DNA from: Melampsora larici-populina 98AG31
Lineage: Eukaryota > Basidiomycota > Pucciniomycetes > Pucciniales > Melampsoraceae
DNA: 64,000 bases
Reading direction: 5' to 3'
NCBI RefSeq assembly: GCF_000204055.1
Contig: NW_006768787.1
Location: 1,075,095 to 1,139,094 of the forward strand
How positions within the stretch are numbered: the stretch's first letter is position 1; every line of letters begins with the position of its first letter. The translations under genes and the position numbers were made by a program. Of the stretch, positions 34,658 through 47,413 are shown one piece after another. The notes beneath the pieces are model-generated. The model did not search any database, had not been told where the DNA came from, and worked only from the letters and a program-made list of their open reading frames with translations.

Positions 34658-36161
34658 GTGGCTCTCAAAGTAGACCTGGTTTCTAAAAACCCAATTGAAC
34701 CAGTTGGCTTTTTGGCTGGGAGCTGTCAACAAATGTCACACTCATACTAGGTGCCTTTTTTTTGGCCCAGGGCCATGGCCTACACCCGGTGTGGCTTGCC
34801 ATGGTAAGGTCCCTTCTAGCAAGGGCCTTACCATGGCACCACAGTAAGACGTTGTGTAGATGTTGATCAGCAAGAGTGACTTACAACCCAACATGTCAAG
34901 GTTCAAGAATTTATACACCCTATAAATGACACCACCAATGCCACCATCCTCTGGGACTGATGATATTAGCCATGCCAGACAACACAAATCCAACTCTTCC
35001 CCATCAGAGCATTCAAGAACATTTTCAAATTGTTTTTGGATTTGGCTCAAGTTGAGCAATACCTGATTTCATGGATTTTGCAAGCTCCTTACAACCAAAT
35101 CAAACCATTACAGAATTTGTATCTCCATAAATTACTTGTGCATCATGTTCATATCCACATATACCAAATCTGCAACAACTTTCAATCCTAATTGACAACC
35201 ATTGAGTAAAGCTTTCTTCTCTCTAGTTTCAGTTCTTCTCTTGCATGTCTTTATGCTGATAAAAGATCTTCTGAAACAATTGCCAGTAATCATCTTTGTT
35301 TAGAAGTCTTGACAAAATAATCTTCTGCAAGATAGAATTATGATATTGTAAGCATAATATTTTCTATTCTGCTAGAATGACCAAGATGAAAAAAATATTT
35401 ACCACCATTTGGAGTGATTATGTAAGCTTCATTCTCTACAAGGCCAAGTTGTGGAAAACTCACTAGTTTTTGGCAGGCATCTTGGGATTACACAACTGTT
35501 CAGAGTGTAAGATATGTAGACTGGAAAATGTACTACAATTTTATCACATTGAAATATTTTCAACATCACAAGGGCCAGGAATTCAGAGTCTTGATAGCCC
35601 ACATTCATCAACTAGGTCCTGATTTCATAGAGCATCATACCAAACATGAGCAGGCAATATGTTCTGACCATTTGTCAAATCCACACGCAAGCTATGGGCT
35701 TTCAGAGTTCTTTCATGCCTGAAAAAATGGATCTCAACAGAAAAACAAAGTTCTCTTGTGAAGGAATGGAAAATCAAAGATCTTATAAGTAGACCCTTTT
35801 AAACATCAAATAAAAATCAGTAAGTTGAAAGTTCTTGACGGATTGATAGACAAAATGAAATGAAGAACTTGCCCTTTAAGCATCAAATAGAAAGTAGTAA
35901 TTGAAAGTCATTGATGTCAAAATGATCAAGAACTCACCCTGTATAATTATGTCTAGGTATATATGTAGTATCCTTGTCTGCATCCTGCAAAGGCCACGGA
36001 AGGCCCAGGGCATGGCCTAAGCTCTTGCCCTTCCCTTGAGCCCTGCTATGGCACCAGGGGGCTTTGCGGCTTTGGACGTGAGCATGAAACAAATGTCAAG
36101 CTGATGCACAAATATACCACCAAAAGGCAACTGGGTCTACTGGGTCTACTTTGAGAGCCAC
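34658..36161. mobile_element. MITE family 1 copy 3, split by an insertion
   Basis: The left part 34658-34738 (GTGGCTCTCAAAGTAGACC, ACCAGTTGGCTTTTTGGCTG, GGAGCTGTCAACAAATGTCA) and right part 36099-36161 (ACCAAAAGGCAACTGGGTCT, ACTTTGAGAGCCAC) together rebuild a MITE like those at 3339 and 7821, in the opposite orientation. Net length is about 144 bp. The flank is TA on the left and TT on the right, so one side of the duplication has mutated. Confidence 0.7.
34739..36088. mobile_element. 1.35-kb insertion with 10-bp target duplication
   Basis: The perfect direct repeat ACAAATGTCA sits at 34729-34738 and 36089-36098, exactly where the host MITE is interrupted. The insert has related GC-rich blocks near both ends in direct orientation (GGCCCAGGGCCATGGCCTA ... 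ATGGCACCA at the left, GGCCCAGGGCATGGCCTA ... ATGGCACCA at the right). It also has a 17-bp-stem hairpin at the left (GCCATGGTAAGG ... CCTTACCATGGC, about 34797-34836). A 10-bp duplication fits a non-autonomous MULE, but clear terminal inverted repeats are lacking. No gene inside is supported. Confidence 0.6.
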
Positions 36162-36364
36162 TTCACTATCTTTGAGTTTGATGTCTTTTCCATATACACA
36201 AATTCTCTCTTTTTCCCATCATGAGTTAGAAATAATTATCAATTTGAACAATTAAATCTCCATATGTGATCATTTTAACTATAGCAGTGCCCAATCTTTT
36301 ACACAAGACAAGTCTTCTTGATTCATCACCATTTTCACATATGATTCATCAAGATTGACAAACC

Positions 36365-37523
36365 TTAAGGATGGTTTTCATCTTTACGTGAATTTGAAGT
36401 AGGATTCCAGGATTGGGGTGTCCATTGATCATCTGGATTTGATGGGCTTGGCATAAAAGCTTCTAATGGTGATTGATTCATGACATTCCATTTTCTAACT
36501 CTTTCTTGTTGATCATTCATTGTATTAGCTATTATTTATTTGTTTTCAAAAAAAAGTTAATTTTGAACCAAAGAAGAAAAAAGTCATAAAAGATTAGATC
36601 TTGATAAAATTTGTATATCTCATAATGTTTAGTTTTTGAAAGAAGACTAACATTGTGCAGAGTTTGTGGTCAACTCGAGATCGGATGATTGATTGATATC
36701 AGGAAGAGCTTCTTGATTTCGGCTCTGATTTTGATTTGCTTCAATTTGATTAACCTTTTGAAATAAAATCTGTTGTCTGAGATAATCAGCTTCAAGTTCC
36801 TATAATATCAAAGATAACGTTAGGTTATCTTGTGTATGAATTATAAGAATTTTACAATTGAAAAGCCCGAGAAAAATGATTAACTTGGATTGTTGGTTCA
36901 ACAGATCGAGTAAATGATAGCCATGCTGCCCATTGAGGTGGTAGTCGATTTGGATGATACCTATAAATGTCCATATCATCTTCAATCGATCACTTTGAAC
37001 ATGACTCTTGAATGATCAAATAACCTACAAAGTGTGATCGTCTCCGATAGCTTTGAATTCTACCCTTCGCTTAGGTCGTGATGGACCTGTGCAGAAACTC
37101 AATGATAAGTCAATGAGCCCAACATAGGGAGTCGATACCCCGCACCTGGTGATTAGATCACTCACCGCCAACCTAATCATATGATCCATCGATAAAAAAT
37201 GTAAGTTGATAATGAGCCCTGCAAAGTCTTCCTTTGAGTCCAAAAGAGACTAGGCACGTACTGGACTAGGCTGCTGGTAGTATCTGACGAAATTCCGTTT
37301 AATCAACATTAATGTTGTGAAGAAGGAGAGCTAATCGACGAATAAAGGACGATGTTGATGAACAAACCGATTACCAGCCAAATCATGACCTATCAAATTG
37401 TAATCGAAGTTTTGGTCAGTCTGCTTCTCAACAAAAAAGAGTCAAATGAAAGAACTCACCTACGAAGTATTTCTCCTTTCCAACACCTAAATAACGTTGC
37501 AGGGAACGAAACAAGTTTGCCAT
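36365..37523 (-). CDS. NDUFAF2: NDUFAF2-like (mimitin/B17.2L) mitochondrial complex I assembly factor
   Basis: Small mitochondrial matrix protein helping a late step of NADH dehydrogenase assembly. Seven exons: 37523-37460, 37389-37375, 37296-37258, 37086-37029, 36960-36885, 36799-36652, 36528-36365, giving 187 residues in continuous phase. Landmarks: LGVGKEKYFVGHDLAG, FVRYYQQPSP, RPKRRVEFKAIGDD, then the family's best-kept block YHPNRLPPQWAAWLSFTR and EPTIQELEADYLRQQ. The tail is longer and richer in Gln and Ser than usual. One junction is odd: exon 3 must start at 37296 to keep the frame, but the preceding bases are TTAAAC, not AG. It could instead be the NDUFA12 structural subunit, but the P-P-Q-W-x-A-W-L-S-x-T-R form and T-I-x-E-L fit NDUFAF2 better. 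Confidence 0.75.
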
Positions 37524-38241
37524 AGGGAAGTAGTTGCAGTTGAGAACTTGATACCTATTATTTTGAAAATTCCGAGTGAACAGTCCAGAATTTGATTTGA
37601 AGGAGATTTCAAACTTCATGTGACATCTCAACTCATGTCTCTTTCTGAAACTTCTCCTTCATCAATTACATCTACTTTATCAGCAAACCTCGTATCAGGT
37701 TCTTTATCATTTGTATGTAGTTGTCTCTCTTATCATTCAATTTGTTGTAAAACTCTTTCAAAGCAGAAGCTTCCATTCCCCCTGGGCCCCATCAAAATAT
37801 GTATGTAATTCCCTCGTTTCAGGAATTCAATGGGTACAATGAATCCCCCAAAGAGATGCTGATTTAATTTTACCATTAATGGAAATCTAATGAGTTTTGT
37901 AAAATGATGGTCAAGTTTTGCTTAAGACACTAATCCTTTGAATACATCAGTGTAATCCACAATCCGAAAAACATCAATGCTTGGAAAATATTCCCGTAAT
38001 TTTAATCATGTCTTTGAATCCAAGATGTTCCAAAGCAACTTGCCGGGGTGTATGCTGTCTTAGGATTCACTTGCCTTCTTATGCCCCAACATCATACCCT
38101 AAAATGAATAGGTCATTCATCTTTGAGGATTCACAATTGCCAAATCAAAGCAATTCATAGCATCGGCCCATTGAGCGTGTAGAAATTACATGCTTCTTTC
38201 GCACTCGTCTCATCCTTTGCTCCCAGGTAAACAAGATCTTG
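37524..38241 (-). pseudogene. Decayed gene fragments (AAA/ankyrin-like), tentative
   Basis: On the minus strand, 37800-37620 reads ILMGPRGNGSF, like a Walker A loop that has lost its lysine, followed by stops. Further, 38230-37980 reads DLVYLGAKDETSAKEACNFY, then stops, then T-P and, after a one-base shift, QVALEHLGFKDMIKI, which resembles ankyrin-type repeats. There are several stops and at least one frame change. These may be pieces of one or two dead genes; family names are weak guesses. Confidence 0.25.
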
Positions 38242-38592
38242 AATAGTTGTATGTATCTTATTCTTTATTTAGATTGTCTCTCAAACTTCTATGTATCCTT
38301 TCTGGTCACTTTTTTATTAGTGTTTGTGTTCATCATCAGTGTTTTTTCTAACTTGATCAAGTCCCTCAATGCTCTGACATCTGTTATTCAAACAAGTAAT
38401 CCCCATGTCTCAGCATGAGGCACCCAAGGTCTGCCTTATGGCCTGAAGGCACAGGCTCCTCTTGGTGGAGAGTGTCTTCTTTTCCTCTTTTACGTGTGCA
38501 CACCAAGGATTTTCTGCCAACTGCTCAGCCATATATGCACTTGCTGTGCCTACACATCTTACAAGTAGAAGCATCCTTTGAGCTACATCAAA
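38242..38592. repeat. Left half of the 29-kb inverted-repeat element, copy 2
   Basis: About 96% identical over 351 bp to 29071-29422, in the same orientation, including ATGAGGCACCCAAGGTCTGC. It ends abruptly at GAGCTACATCAA, where the 29-kb copy continues toward its inverted arm. High identity between copies 9 kb apart suggests recent movement or conversion. Confidence 0.7.
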
Positions 38593-39369
38593 CGTTGGCT
38601 GTGTTTGTTGATGGGCTGATTCGGTAAGTTGTCCACGTTTTCTTTTCTTCGGTGTGAAGGTCACCATACATCGTGACACGCTTTTATCCTCTTTTATCTC
38701 TCCAAGATGATACTCTTAGAGGGATTCCTGGTTTTCATTTCCTTCACACTATACTCATATCTCTTGCTCCATTCAACTCAGATTGACTATCACTTCTGGT
38801 ACCTCCAAAACCCCGAGCAAGTCCTATGAACCTTGAGTATGAACAAGCAATGAGGTGGACCACCCATTGCTTTTGCCAAGTTTTAAATTGAAAAACAAAT
38901 TATCCACAGAAATAATCTCAAAACGAAAAAGATGATATTTTGTGAAGATAAACCTACAGAATTATGAATCTCAAACTCAAATCTCATCAAGAATCAAAAA
39001 CGAACAAGATTTAAAACAATTTCTTTTCAATCATGAATTTCTATAGGGAAGTGGTATATATTAAAGAAGCAAAAAAGATAATTTGTATGGTAAACTAAAG
39101 GAATCCATAATTATCTAAAACCTTCAATCAAAACGAAAAAAAAGAAATGAAACGCTTTTTGATAAAGTTCTACATCCATCCATCCATCCATCTATCTATC
39201 TATCAAAACCTTTTCATCCTTTTTTCCCCACCCAATGTGGATCAAGAACTACCACAAAAGAAACCCATCATTCAAAAATCAAAGTTGATAAACTATCTAC
39301 ACAAACATCATTCTTCGAAAATGGGAATCGATATACATTCAAATCTTTCAGCTTCCTTGATTCAACAAT
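38593..39369. other. Intergenic, 3' side of GLT1
   Basis: No gene is seen. It contains a short tetranucleotide tract (CATC/TATC, about 39174-39203). It includes the GLT1 3' untranslated region. Confidence 0.3.
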
Positions 39370-42300
39370 TTATCGAATTACTACAGGATCGATGGATTGG
39401 TCATTGGTTTTTGATCCAGCACATCGACTAAGGTCTCGAAGTTTAATACTACCAGTCATCGGTAATCTGGAAGCCTTATTCTTCATGAGATAATTATCAA
39501 TTTCTACAGCAGCTGCTCGACCTTCTTGGATACCCCCTAGATGATCATCAAACATTACGATGAAGAATACTCAAGTCAGTACATGTTATCATCGCCTACC
39601 GTTAAGAAAGATAAAAACTCAAGTTCACTTACAAACTATCAAACTTTGACCTCTTCTACAATCACCAGCAGCAAAGACACCTTCAACACTAGTAGAATAT
39701 CCAGTTCTTCCATTTGCTCCTGATTTGGTCACTACTCTCTTCAATCTCTTTTCTACATCGACCTCTAAAGCTTCTACTAAATCACTTTCAACTCCTTCAA
39801 ATCCTAATGCTAATAAACATAATTCACATTCAAAGAATTCTTGAGAACCTTCGACTTCTTTCATCTTCCATTGGTTGTTCGAATCTTTCTATTATGGGGC
39901 AAAATGTGTAAAAGAATATTTTCTTCATCAGTATCAATTCGTTTTCTCAAGAGAACAAAAGGGAAAAAACGTACAGTCCATTCAACTCGGACCGTATTCA
40001 AACCTTTCAGGTTACCTTCATCATCAGAAACAACTAATTGTCACAAACGATCAGAAGAAATCCAAACGTAAATACAAAAAAACCTTTTAAAACATAACTA
40101 AAAAAACCACACTTACATTCTTTAGTAGCAATACAATAAAGCCTAGGATCTTTTCCAAAGAAATTCTCCACTTCAGAATGACCATAATCAACTCTAAAGA
40201 CTTTAGGCCATTGAGGCCAAGGGTTATCATTGGCTCTAGTAGCAGGTGGTTGAGGTAATAGTTCAAAATTCGTCACTGATTTAGCTCCATGTCTCAATGA
40301 AGTTCCGATACAATCATTTCCTGTATCTCCTCCTCCAATCACAATCACATTCTTGCCTTTGGCTGAGATGTATTTGCCATTCTCAAGATTTGAATCTAAT
40401 AATGAACTCGTGTTCAACTGTAAGAATTCCATTGCGAAGTGAATACCTGTTCATCAAACCATCAAAATCAGATTCATACAATTCATGAATGCTTGGAATT
40501 GAGAAAAGAATTTTACTCACCGTTCAAGTCCCGGTTAGGTAAATTGAGATTACGAGGCCATGTTGCACCTGTTGCGACTACAAGTGCATCATTTGCTGCC
40601 CTGATCTCCTTTACATCCATGTTGACACCCACATTTGCGTTAGCCACAAACTTGATTCCTTCATCTCTCATCAAATCTAATCGACGTTGAACGACTCGCT
40701 TGTCAAGTTTCATGTTCGGGATCCCATACATTAATAGACCACCGTGTCGATCATTTCTGTCATAAACAGTCACTAAGTGTCCGGCTCGGTTTAGCTGATC
40801 AGCACAAGCGAGTCCTGCTGGTCCTGATCCGATGATGGCTACTGTCTTTCCAGTTCGCTCCTTGGGAGGTCGTGGAACCATCCAGCCCATCTCGAAACCT
40901 TTATCAATGATGGCACTATGAGATAGAAAAACATATTAGTATTCTGATTTCTGTTAGAAGATATATCGTATGGAAGAATCACTTACCATTCAATGCTCTT
41001 GATTCCGACCGGAGCTTCATTGATTCCGAGCACACAAGCACCCTCACAAGGTGCTGGGCAAACTCGACCAGTGAATTCAGGGAAATTGTTGGTCATCAAA
41101 AGTCGATTGAGAGCTTCAAGCCATTGACCTTTAAAGACTAAATCGTTCCATTTCGGAATCACATTGGAGATCGGACAACCAGAGTCTGATTGACAAAAAG
41201 GTACACCACAATCCATACAACGTGCAGATTGGACTTTCAATTCATTTTCAGTTAATCGATTTGAAAGTTCGGCCCAATCTTTCGTTCTTGCACGTGGGTT
41301 CCTGTAAGCCTCATTTAACCTCTTGTACTTCATGAATCCTCGAGTCTTGTCTAGTGCCTCTACCCTTCGACCGGCCGTTTCAGCATCCACCATTGAATCT
41401 TCAAGATCAATCACAGCAGGCTCTTCACCAACCGGTTTGGCAGATGGTACCTCTTGATGTCCCGTGACATTCGACTTTGCTTTGTCTTCCGTTGGATTGT
41501 ATGCATCCCCTTTGATATCAAATCCAGGTTGATCTTTCTTCGGATCACTTTCCATCGCCTCCTTCAAACCTTTTTCTAAAACGGCCTTGTAATCCAATGG
41601 CATCACACGTACAAAGCGAGGTAAGATGGTATTGAAGTTGTTCAAGACCTTGCGTGCTTGTTCTGAACCAGTCCAATGTTGATGATCTTCAATCATTCCT
41701 CGAAGTGCAGCGATTTCACTAGTTTCATTCACCGTACCAAGTTCTACCATCTCCAAATTAACTTTTGATTTGAAATCTTGAGCCATATCAAGTACGTAAG
41801 CAATTCCTCCACTCATTCCTGCTGCAAAGTTACGACCTGTACTACCAAGTACTACTACCCTTCCACCCGTCATGTACTCACATCCATGATCGCCTACACC
41901 TTCAACTACTGTGATTGCACCAGAGTTTCGGACCGCGAATCGTTCAGCTGCGATACCACGTAAGTAGGCCTCACCAGATGTAGCACCGTACAGACACACG
42001 TTACCGACAATAACATTTTCTTCAGCCTTGAAAGGAGATTGTTTGGGCGGGTAGACAATCAGCCTACCACCCGATAAACCTTTACCAACGTAATCGTTCG
42101 AGTCACCTTCAAGTTCGAGGGTGATACCCGGCGCAAGGAAGGCACCAAAGGATTGACCAGCCGATCCACGTAGGTTGACATGAATCGTATCTTTCGGTAG
42201 TCCCTTCTCACCGTAAGCCTTTGAAACTCGATGAGCTAGGGTGGTTCCGAGTGCACGATCGGTGTTGGTCACCTCAGCCTCAATTCGGACAGGCAAGCCT

Positions 42301-45300
42301 TTGAGTAAAGCTGGTTCGGCCTCATCGATGAACTTGTTATCTAGTCGCACGTAGAGACGATGATCTTGGTTCTTGGACTTGTATGTCGCTGCTCCTGGAC
42401 GCATCTTCCATGCCGGTTTGAGTACAGCGCTGAGATCGAGATGAGCCGTCTTAGGGTTTCGGAGTGATTCATTAACCTTTAATAACTCAGCATGTCCAAC
42501 CATCTCATTCAAAGTCCTAAAACCAAGTTTAGCCATGTATGACCTCAACTCCTCAGCAACGTAATAAAAGAAGTTGATCACATGTTCTGGTTGACCGGTG
42601 AATTTAGCTCGAAGGACTGGATCTTGAGTTGCTACCCCGACAGGACACGTGTTTCTTTAGACGTCAAAGATTGAAAGATCAGATCATGGGCTCATCATCT
42701 GATAAAGCTAAAACAAAAAATTCTAACTTACTGATGACATCGTCGCATCATGATACAACCCATCGCAATCAAAGGTGTGGTGGCGAATCCGAACTCTTCA
42801 GCTCCCAACAAAGCAGCAATCGCAACATCACGTCCGGTACGAATTTGACCATCGGTTTGTAAACAAACTCTTCCTCTTAAATCATTCAACACCAAAGTTT
42901 GATGTGTTTCTGCTAAACCTAATTCCCAAGGTAAACCGGCATATTTGATCCCAGTCCAACGTGAAGCACCAGTACCACCATCATGACCTGAAATCAGGAT
43001 ATGATCAGCTTTAGCTTTGGCTACACCAGATGCAACAATACCAACTCCGACTTCGGATACCAATTTCACCGAAACTCGAGCTCTTGGATTAGCGCATTTT
43101 AAATCGTAAATCAATTGTTTGAGATCTTCAATGGAATAAATATCGTGATGGGGTGGTGGTGAAATAAGACCAACTCCGGCAGTCGAATGACGAGTTTTGG
43201 CAATCGATTCGGAAACTTTGTGACCTGGTAATTCTCCTCCTTCTCCAGGTTTGGCTCCCTGTGCCATTTTGATTTGTACTAACATATTACACAAATTCAC
43301 GTCAGCTCCAAAATGAAGTTTTGAACGAAAACAAAGATTGAGACCCACGTTCATCACTATCAGCCAGGTAGTTTGACGTCACACCAAATCGACCTGAAGC
43401 AACTTGTTTGATGGCTGATCGCATCGTATCGCCATTAGCCATGACCTTGGATCGTTCAGCATCTTCTCCACCTTCTCCGGTATTAGACTTGCCACCTAAT
43501 CGGTTCATAGCCACTGCTAATGCACTGTGAGCCTCCATAGAGATGGAACCGTAGGACATTGCACCCGTACAGAATCGTCGAACGATTTCATGCCAAGGTT
43601 CAACTTCATCGATCGGAATTGGTTCAGCAGCCGGGAAATCAAAATCAATCAAACCTCGCAAGGTTACTGCTTCCACCTGTTTACGAGCATTCAAACTGTA
43701 CGCGTCGTAGGCCGATTGGTTTTTCGAACGTACTGCATCTTGAAGGTTGGCAATTGATGCGGGGTCGTTGATGTGAGCCTCGCCTCCGTCTCTCCAGTGG
43801 TACTCACCAGACTCCGGTAGTCCGGGTGGGAGGATAGTCTCGCGAGAAGGATAACCACGTTCATGGTATTCAAAGGCGTCCATGGCTAATAGCTCGAAAG
43901 TAGTACCTTGGATCCTACTTGCAGTACCGACAAAACAACGCTGGATGACAGTTTCGTGGAGTCCAAGAGCTTCGAAGATCTGGGCGCCTTTGTAACTTTG
44001 AAGAGTAGAGATACCCATCTTGGACATCACCTTCAAGATACCATTATCAGTTGCGTGACGATAGTTATCCATTAGCTGTTGTGGGGTGAGATCAGCTTTG
44101 ACAAGCCCCTCTCGGCTTAATTTGAGAATAGCTTCCATGACGAGGTAAGGACAAATGCCATCAGCTCCATAACCAAGCAACACACACATGTGATGAACTT
44201 CTCGCGCTTCTCCAGTTTCGACCAACAAAGCCACCTTTGTTCGATCCTTGGTACGAAGCAAGTGATGGTGAACTGCTCCAGTGGCAGCCAAAGCCGAAAC
44301 AGCAATTCGATCGGCGCCCACTGTGCGATCAGACAAGACGATGATGCGACAGTTGGCACGAACTGCCTCTGAAACCTTTTCGCAAATTTGATCAAGTGTA
44401 CGTTGATAGCCAGGCAGACCTTCTTTCTTGTCAAACGTGATATCAATTACCGAAGCGGACCAGGTGGGGAAGACCGAGTTCAAATTGACGAGTGCGTGTA
44501 ATTCCTCAACACTGAGAATTGGACTAGGTAAAGCGAGTCGACCAGCTTGGGATTCTTCAAGAGCCAGAAGATTACCCTCAGCACCAACATAACACTCCAA
44601 TGACATCACAATCGATTCTCGGATTGGATCAATTGGAGGATTGGTGACTTGGGCGAATAATTGACGGAAATAATCGTAGATCAATCGAGGTTGGAGGGCC
44701 ATACATGCGAGTGGAGCATCGTTACCCTATGGATCAGAGTGAAATGTCGCAAGAAGACGTTGTGGTTCAGTTCTAGCAATAAATGTCTCGGGTATAAGTC
44801 ATTTTTGAAAACTGACCATCGATCCTAAGGCTTCTTTACCGTCCGAAACCATCGGCCTCATCAAAAGGTCCAATTGTTCAAATGTGTACCCAAACGCGAG
44901 TAGACGGGGGTCTTCGGAGATTCTAGTAGAGTCAAGCACAATTGAAGTTCCAGTGAGATTGGCTTCACCTTGACGAGCGATGATATCAGGTAACCTGAGC
45001 ATTTGAGATTCGACCCATTGTTTAAATGGACGTTTAGAAGCCGTTACGCGTTTTAGTTCTTTATCATCAACAATTCTACCTTCAACTGTATCAACTAATA
45101 GCATTCGACCAGGTTGAAGTCGTCCTTTACGATTAATTCGAGCAGGATCGATAGGAATAGCGCCAACTTCAGAAGCACAAATCATGATATCATCATCCGT
45201 AGTTACCCATCTACAAGGTCTTAATCCATTTCGATCCAAATTCGCACCACAGTATCTTCCATCAGAGAATGCGAAAAGAGCTGGACCATCCCAAGGTTCC

Positions 45301-47413
45301 ATAACACAAGCAGCCCATTGATAGAAACTTAATTTATCTGGGTCCATCTCCGCGTTGCTTTGCCATGCTTCGGGTACGAGAATCATAATAGCTTCACTGT
45401 GTTCGGTGATTGGTAAACAGGAAAGGAAAACATCTAGAATTAGAACTCTCGTCTTGAAACACGCAACCTCTTTTCATTGTTCTCTTTCATCACACATCTG
45501 AACTATGTCTCTTTTGGCAACCCAGCCCTCAACGTGATCGAGGATAAAGACCATATATCAATCAAGAAAACCTTCCTTCCAAATCAACACAAACAAACCT
45601 TTCTTGCGGCTGGATGCTTGCGAAATGATACGGATCGGGTGAAGATGAAGAGAAATGGAAAACTAGAGACACCTATCCTGGCCGAGTGGGACATGAGAAA
45701 TTAGACTTACGGTAAGCTCAGGACTCCATTGACGACCAGGAGTTCGAGAACGTTATCAAATGCAGCGGAATCTGATCCACCATTTTCAATGATAGGATAC
45801 AACAATGATAATTCATCACCAAATCGATTTGATGCCAGATTGCCCTCACGAGCTCTCATCCAGTTTTTGTTTCCTCGGACCGTGTTGATTTCACCTATGA
45901 ATATGTATGTAAATATATATATATATAAAGAATTTGCGTTGGTTGGTTTAATTTGAAGAAGTGGGATGGTGGGTTGTTTTGGTTTGTTTCAAAGAAATGC
46001 ACAAAAACGTGGAAACAATCAATCAAACAAAGGGGGGAAAGCACAGAGACAAAGATGTCGAGGAAAAACAAATCGAAAAGGTGACAGGTGAAGAAGTCCA
46101 GGAGATTGAACATTTTAAATGAGGAATAATGCAGCAGGCAGAGGAGATAAGATTGATTGAAAGAAAAAAGGAGTAAAGAATCAAAAGGAACATTCATTAG
46201 ATATCAATTGACGAAATTCGAGGCAAACAAGAAGAAAAAGAATATCAGAAGGGGGATTGAGGAGCAATTTGTTGAGAAGGGACATTGGGCGTGTTTGATG
46301 CATATAAGAGCAAATAAAGAATGCGTGAGCCAATCACCCTTTAGTTCAACAGCTGAGCAATGATATGAGATGATGATCATAGGAAGCAGGAATAGGAATA
46401 GGAATGGGAATGGGAATGGAAAAAGAAAAGGAAGCCTGACCATTGTGAGCAGCCCATCTCATGGGTTGTGCACGATCCCAAGATGGAAAAGTGTTGGTGG
46501 AGAATCGAGAATGGACCATGCAGAAGTGAGCAGCAAAGAGTGCGTGATTCAAGTCGTGAAAATAATCGTAAACTTGACGAGGACTGAGTTGACCTTTGTA
46601 AACGATGACTTTGTTGGAAAGTGAACAAATGTAGAACCAATTGGCGAGAGTAATGGTGTGAGTGGCGTGTTTCCTTAAAACGTATAGCTGGCGTTCGAAA
46701 TATTTCTCATCAAAGTTGGATGAGTCTTCCGAAGTCGATTCTTGACCGTTGGCGAGGTTGGCAAGGACCACAAATGGTTGAAGTACCAAAGGTTCGCGGC
46801 TCAGCGCAGCTGGACCAAGGATTGAGTTATCTCTAGGTACTTCACGCCATCCAATCACCCGAAGATTGAGAGATTCGGCAATTCGTTCAAATGTAGACTT
46901 CTGATCGGCTGAGGTCTCGGGCGCATCCGGCTTGAAGAAAACGTTTCCGACGGCATACTGACCAGGTGGAGGTAAGCTGAAGCCAAGAAGTGAAGCCTCT
47001 CGTAGTAAAAACTCATGAGGAATCGAGCACATGAGTCCGGCACCGTCACCATCTCGGGTATCCGCACCGGTGGCACCCCGATGGGTCATGTTGCAGAGCA
47101 AGCCGCGTGCATCCCTCACGATCCGGTGGCTCGGTTGACCTTTGATTTGACAGACGAATCCCACCCCACAAGCGTCTTTTTCTTGATCGGGGTCGTAGAG
47201 GCCTTGAGCGGCAGGAAGAGCGCCTGCCCAATGAGATTCTGAACGAAGAACCTCATCAGCGTGTTGAGAATCGTCTAGAGGTTCAGAGGTGGATTCGTAT
47301 CCTTGCTCGTCAATGACCGAGAGAGCTTCTTCGAATGCAGCATGATGGTGATCCAAATGTTCGTGCTCGGGCGAAGTGGGCAGCGTAGGTTCAAAACGAA
47401 CAGTTTTTGGCAT
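39370..47413 (-). CDS. GLT1: Glutamate synthase (NADH-dependent GOGAT)
   Basis: Makes two glutamates from glutamine and 2-oxoglutarate with NADH; central to nitrogen assimilation. Eleven exons: 47413-46441, 45894-45711, 45396-44817, 44726-43349, 43278-42732, 42654-40987, 40915-40521, 40446-40117, 40033-39975, 39888-39633, 39536-39370. Phases close to give 2178 residues, normal for fused eukaryotic GOGAT. Order: 81-residue pro-region, Cys82 (KDACGVGF) as the glutaminase nucleophile, [17 protein letters not shown], the FMN domain [12 protein letters not shown] and [20 protein letters not shown], 3Fe-4S cysteines [12 protein letters not shown], the GXGXG domain, then the small-subunit-like part with 4Fe-4S cysteines ([21 protein letters not shown]), FAD motif IIGSGPAG and NADH motif IGGGDTGND. 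No disabling change was seen. Intron 1 is long (546 nt); the others are about 45-315 nt. Confidence 0.97.

Noticed and set aside
45477..46640. Plus-strand frames opposite GLT1 exons and intron 1
   Set aside because: GLT1 reads through intact on the minus strand; these are shadows or lie in the 546-nt first intron.
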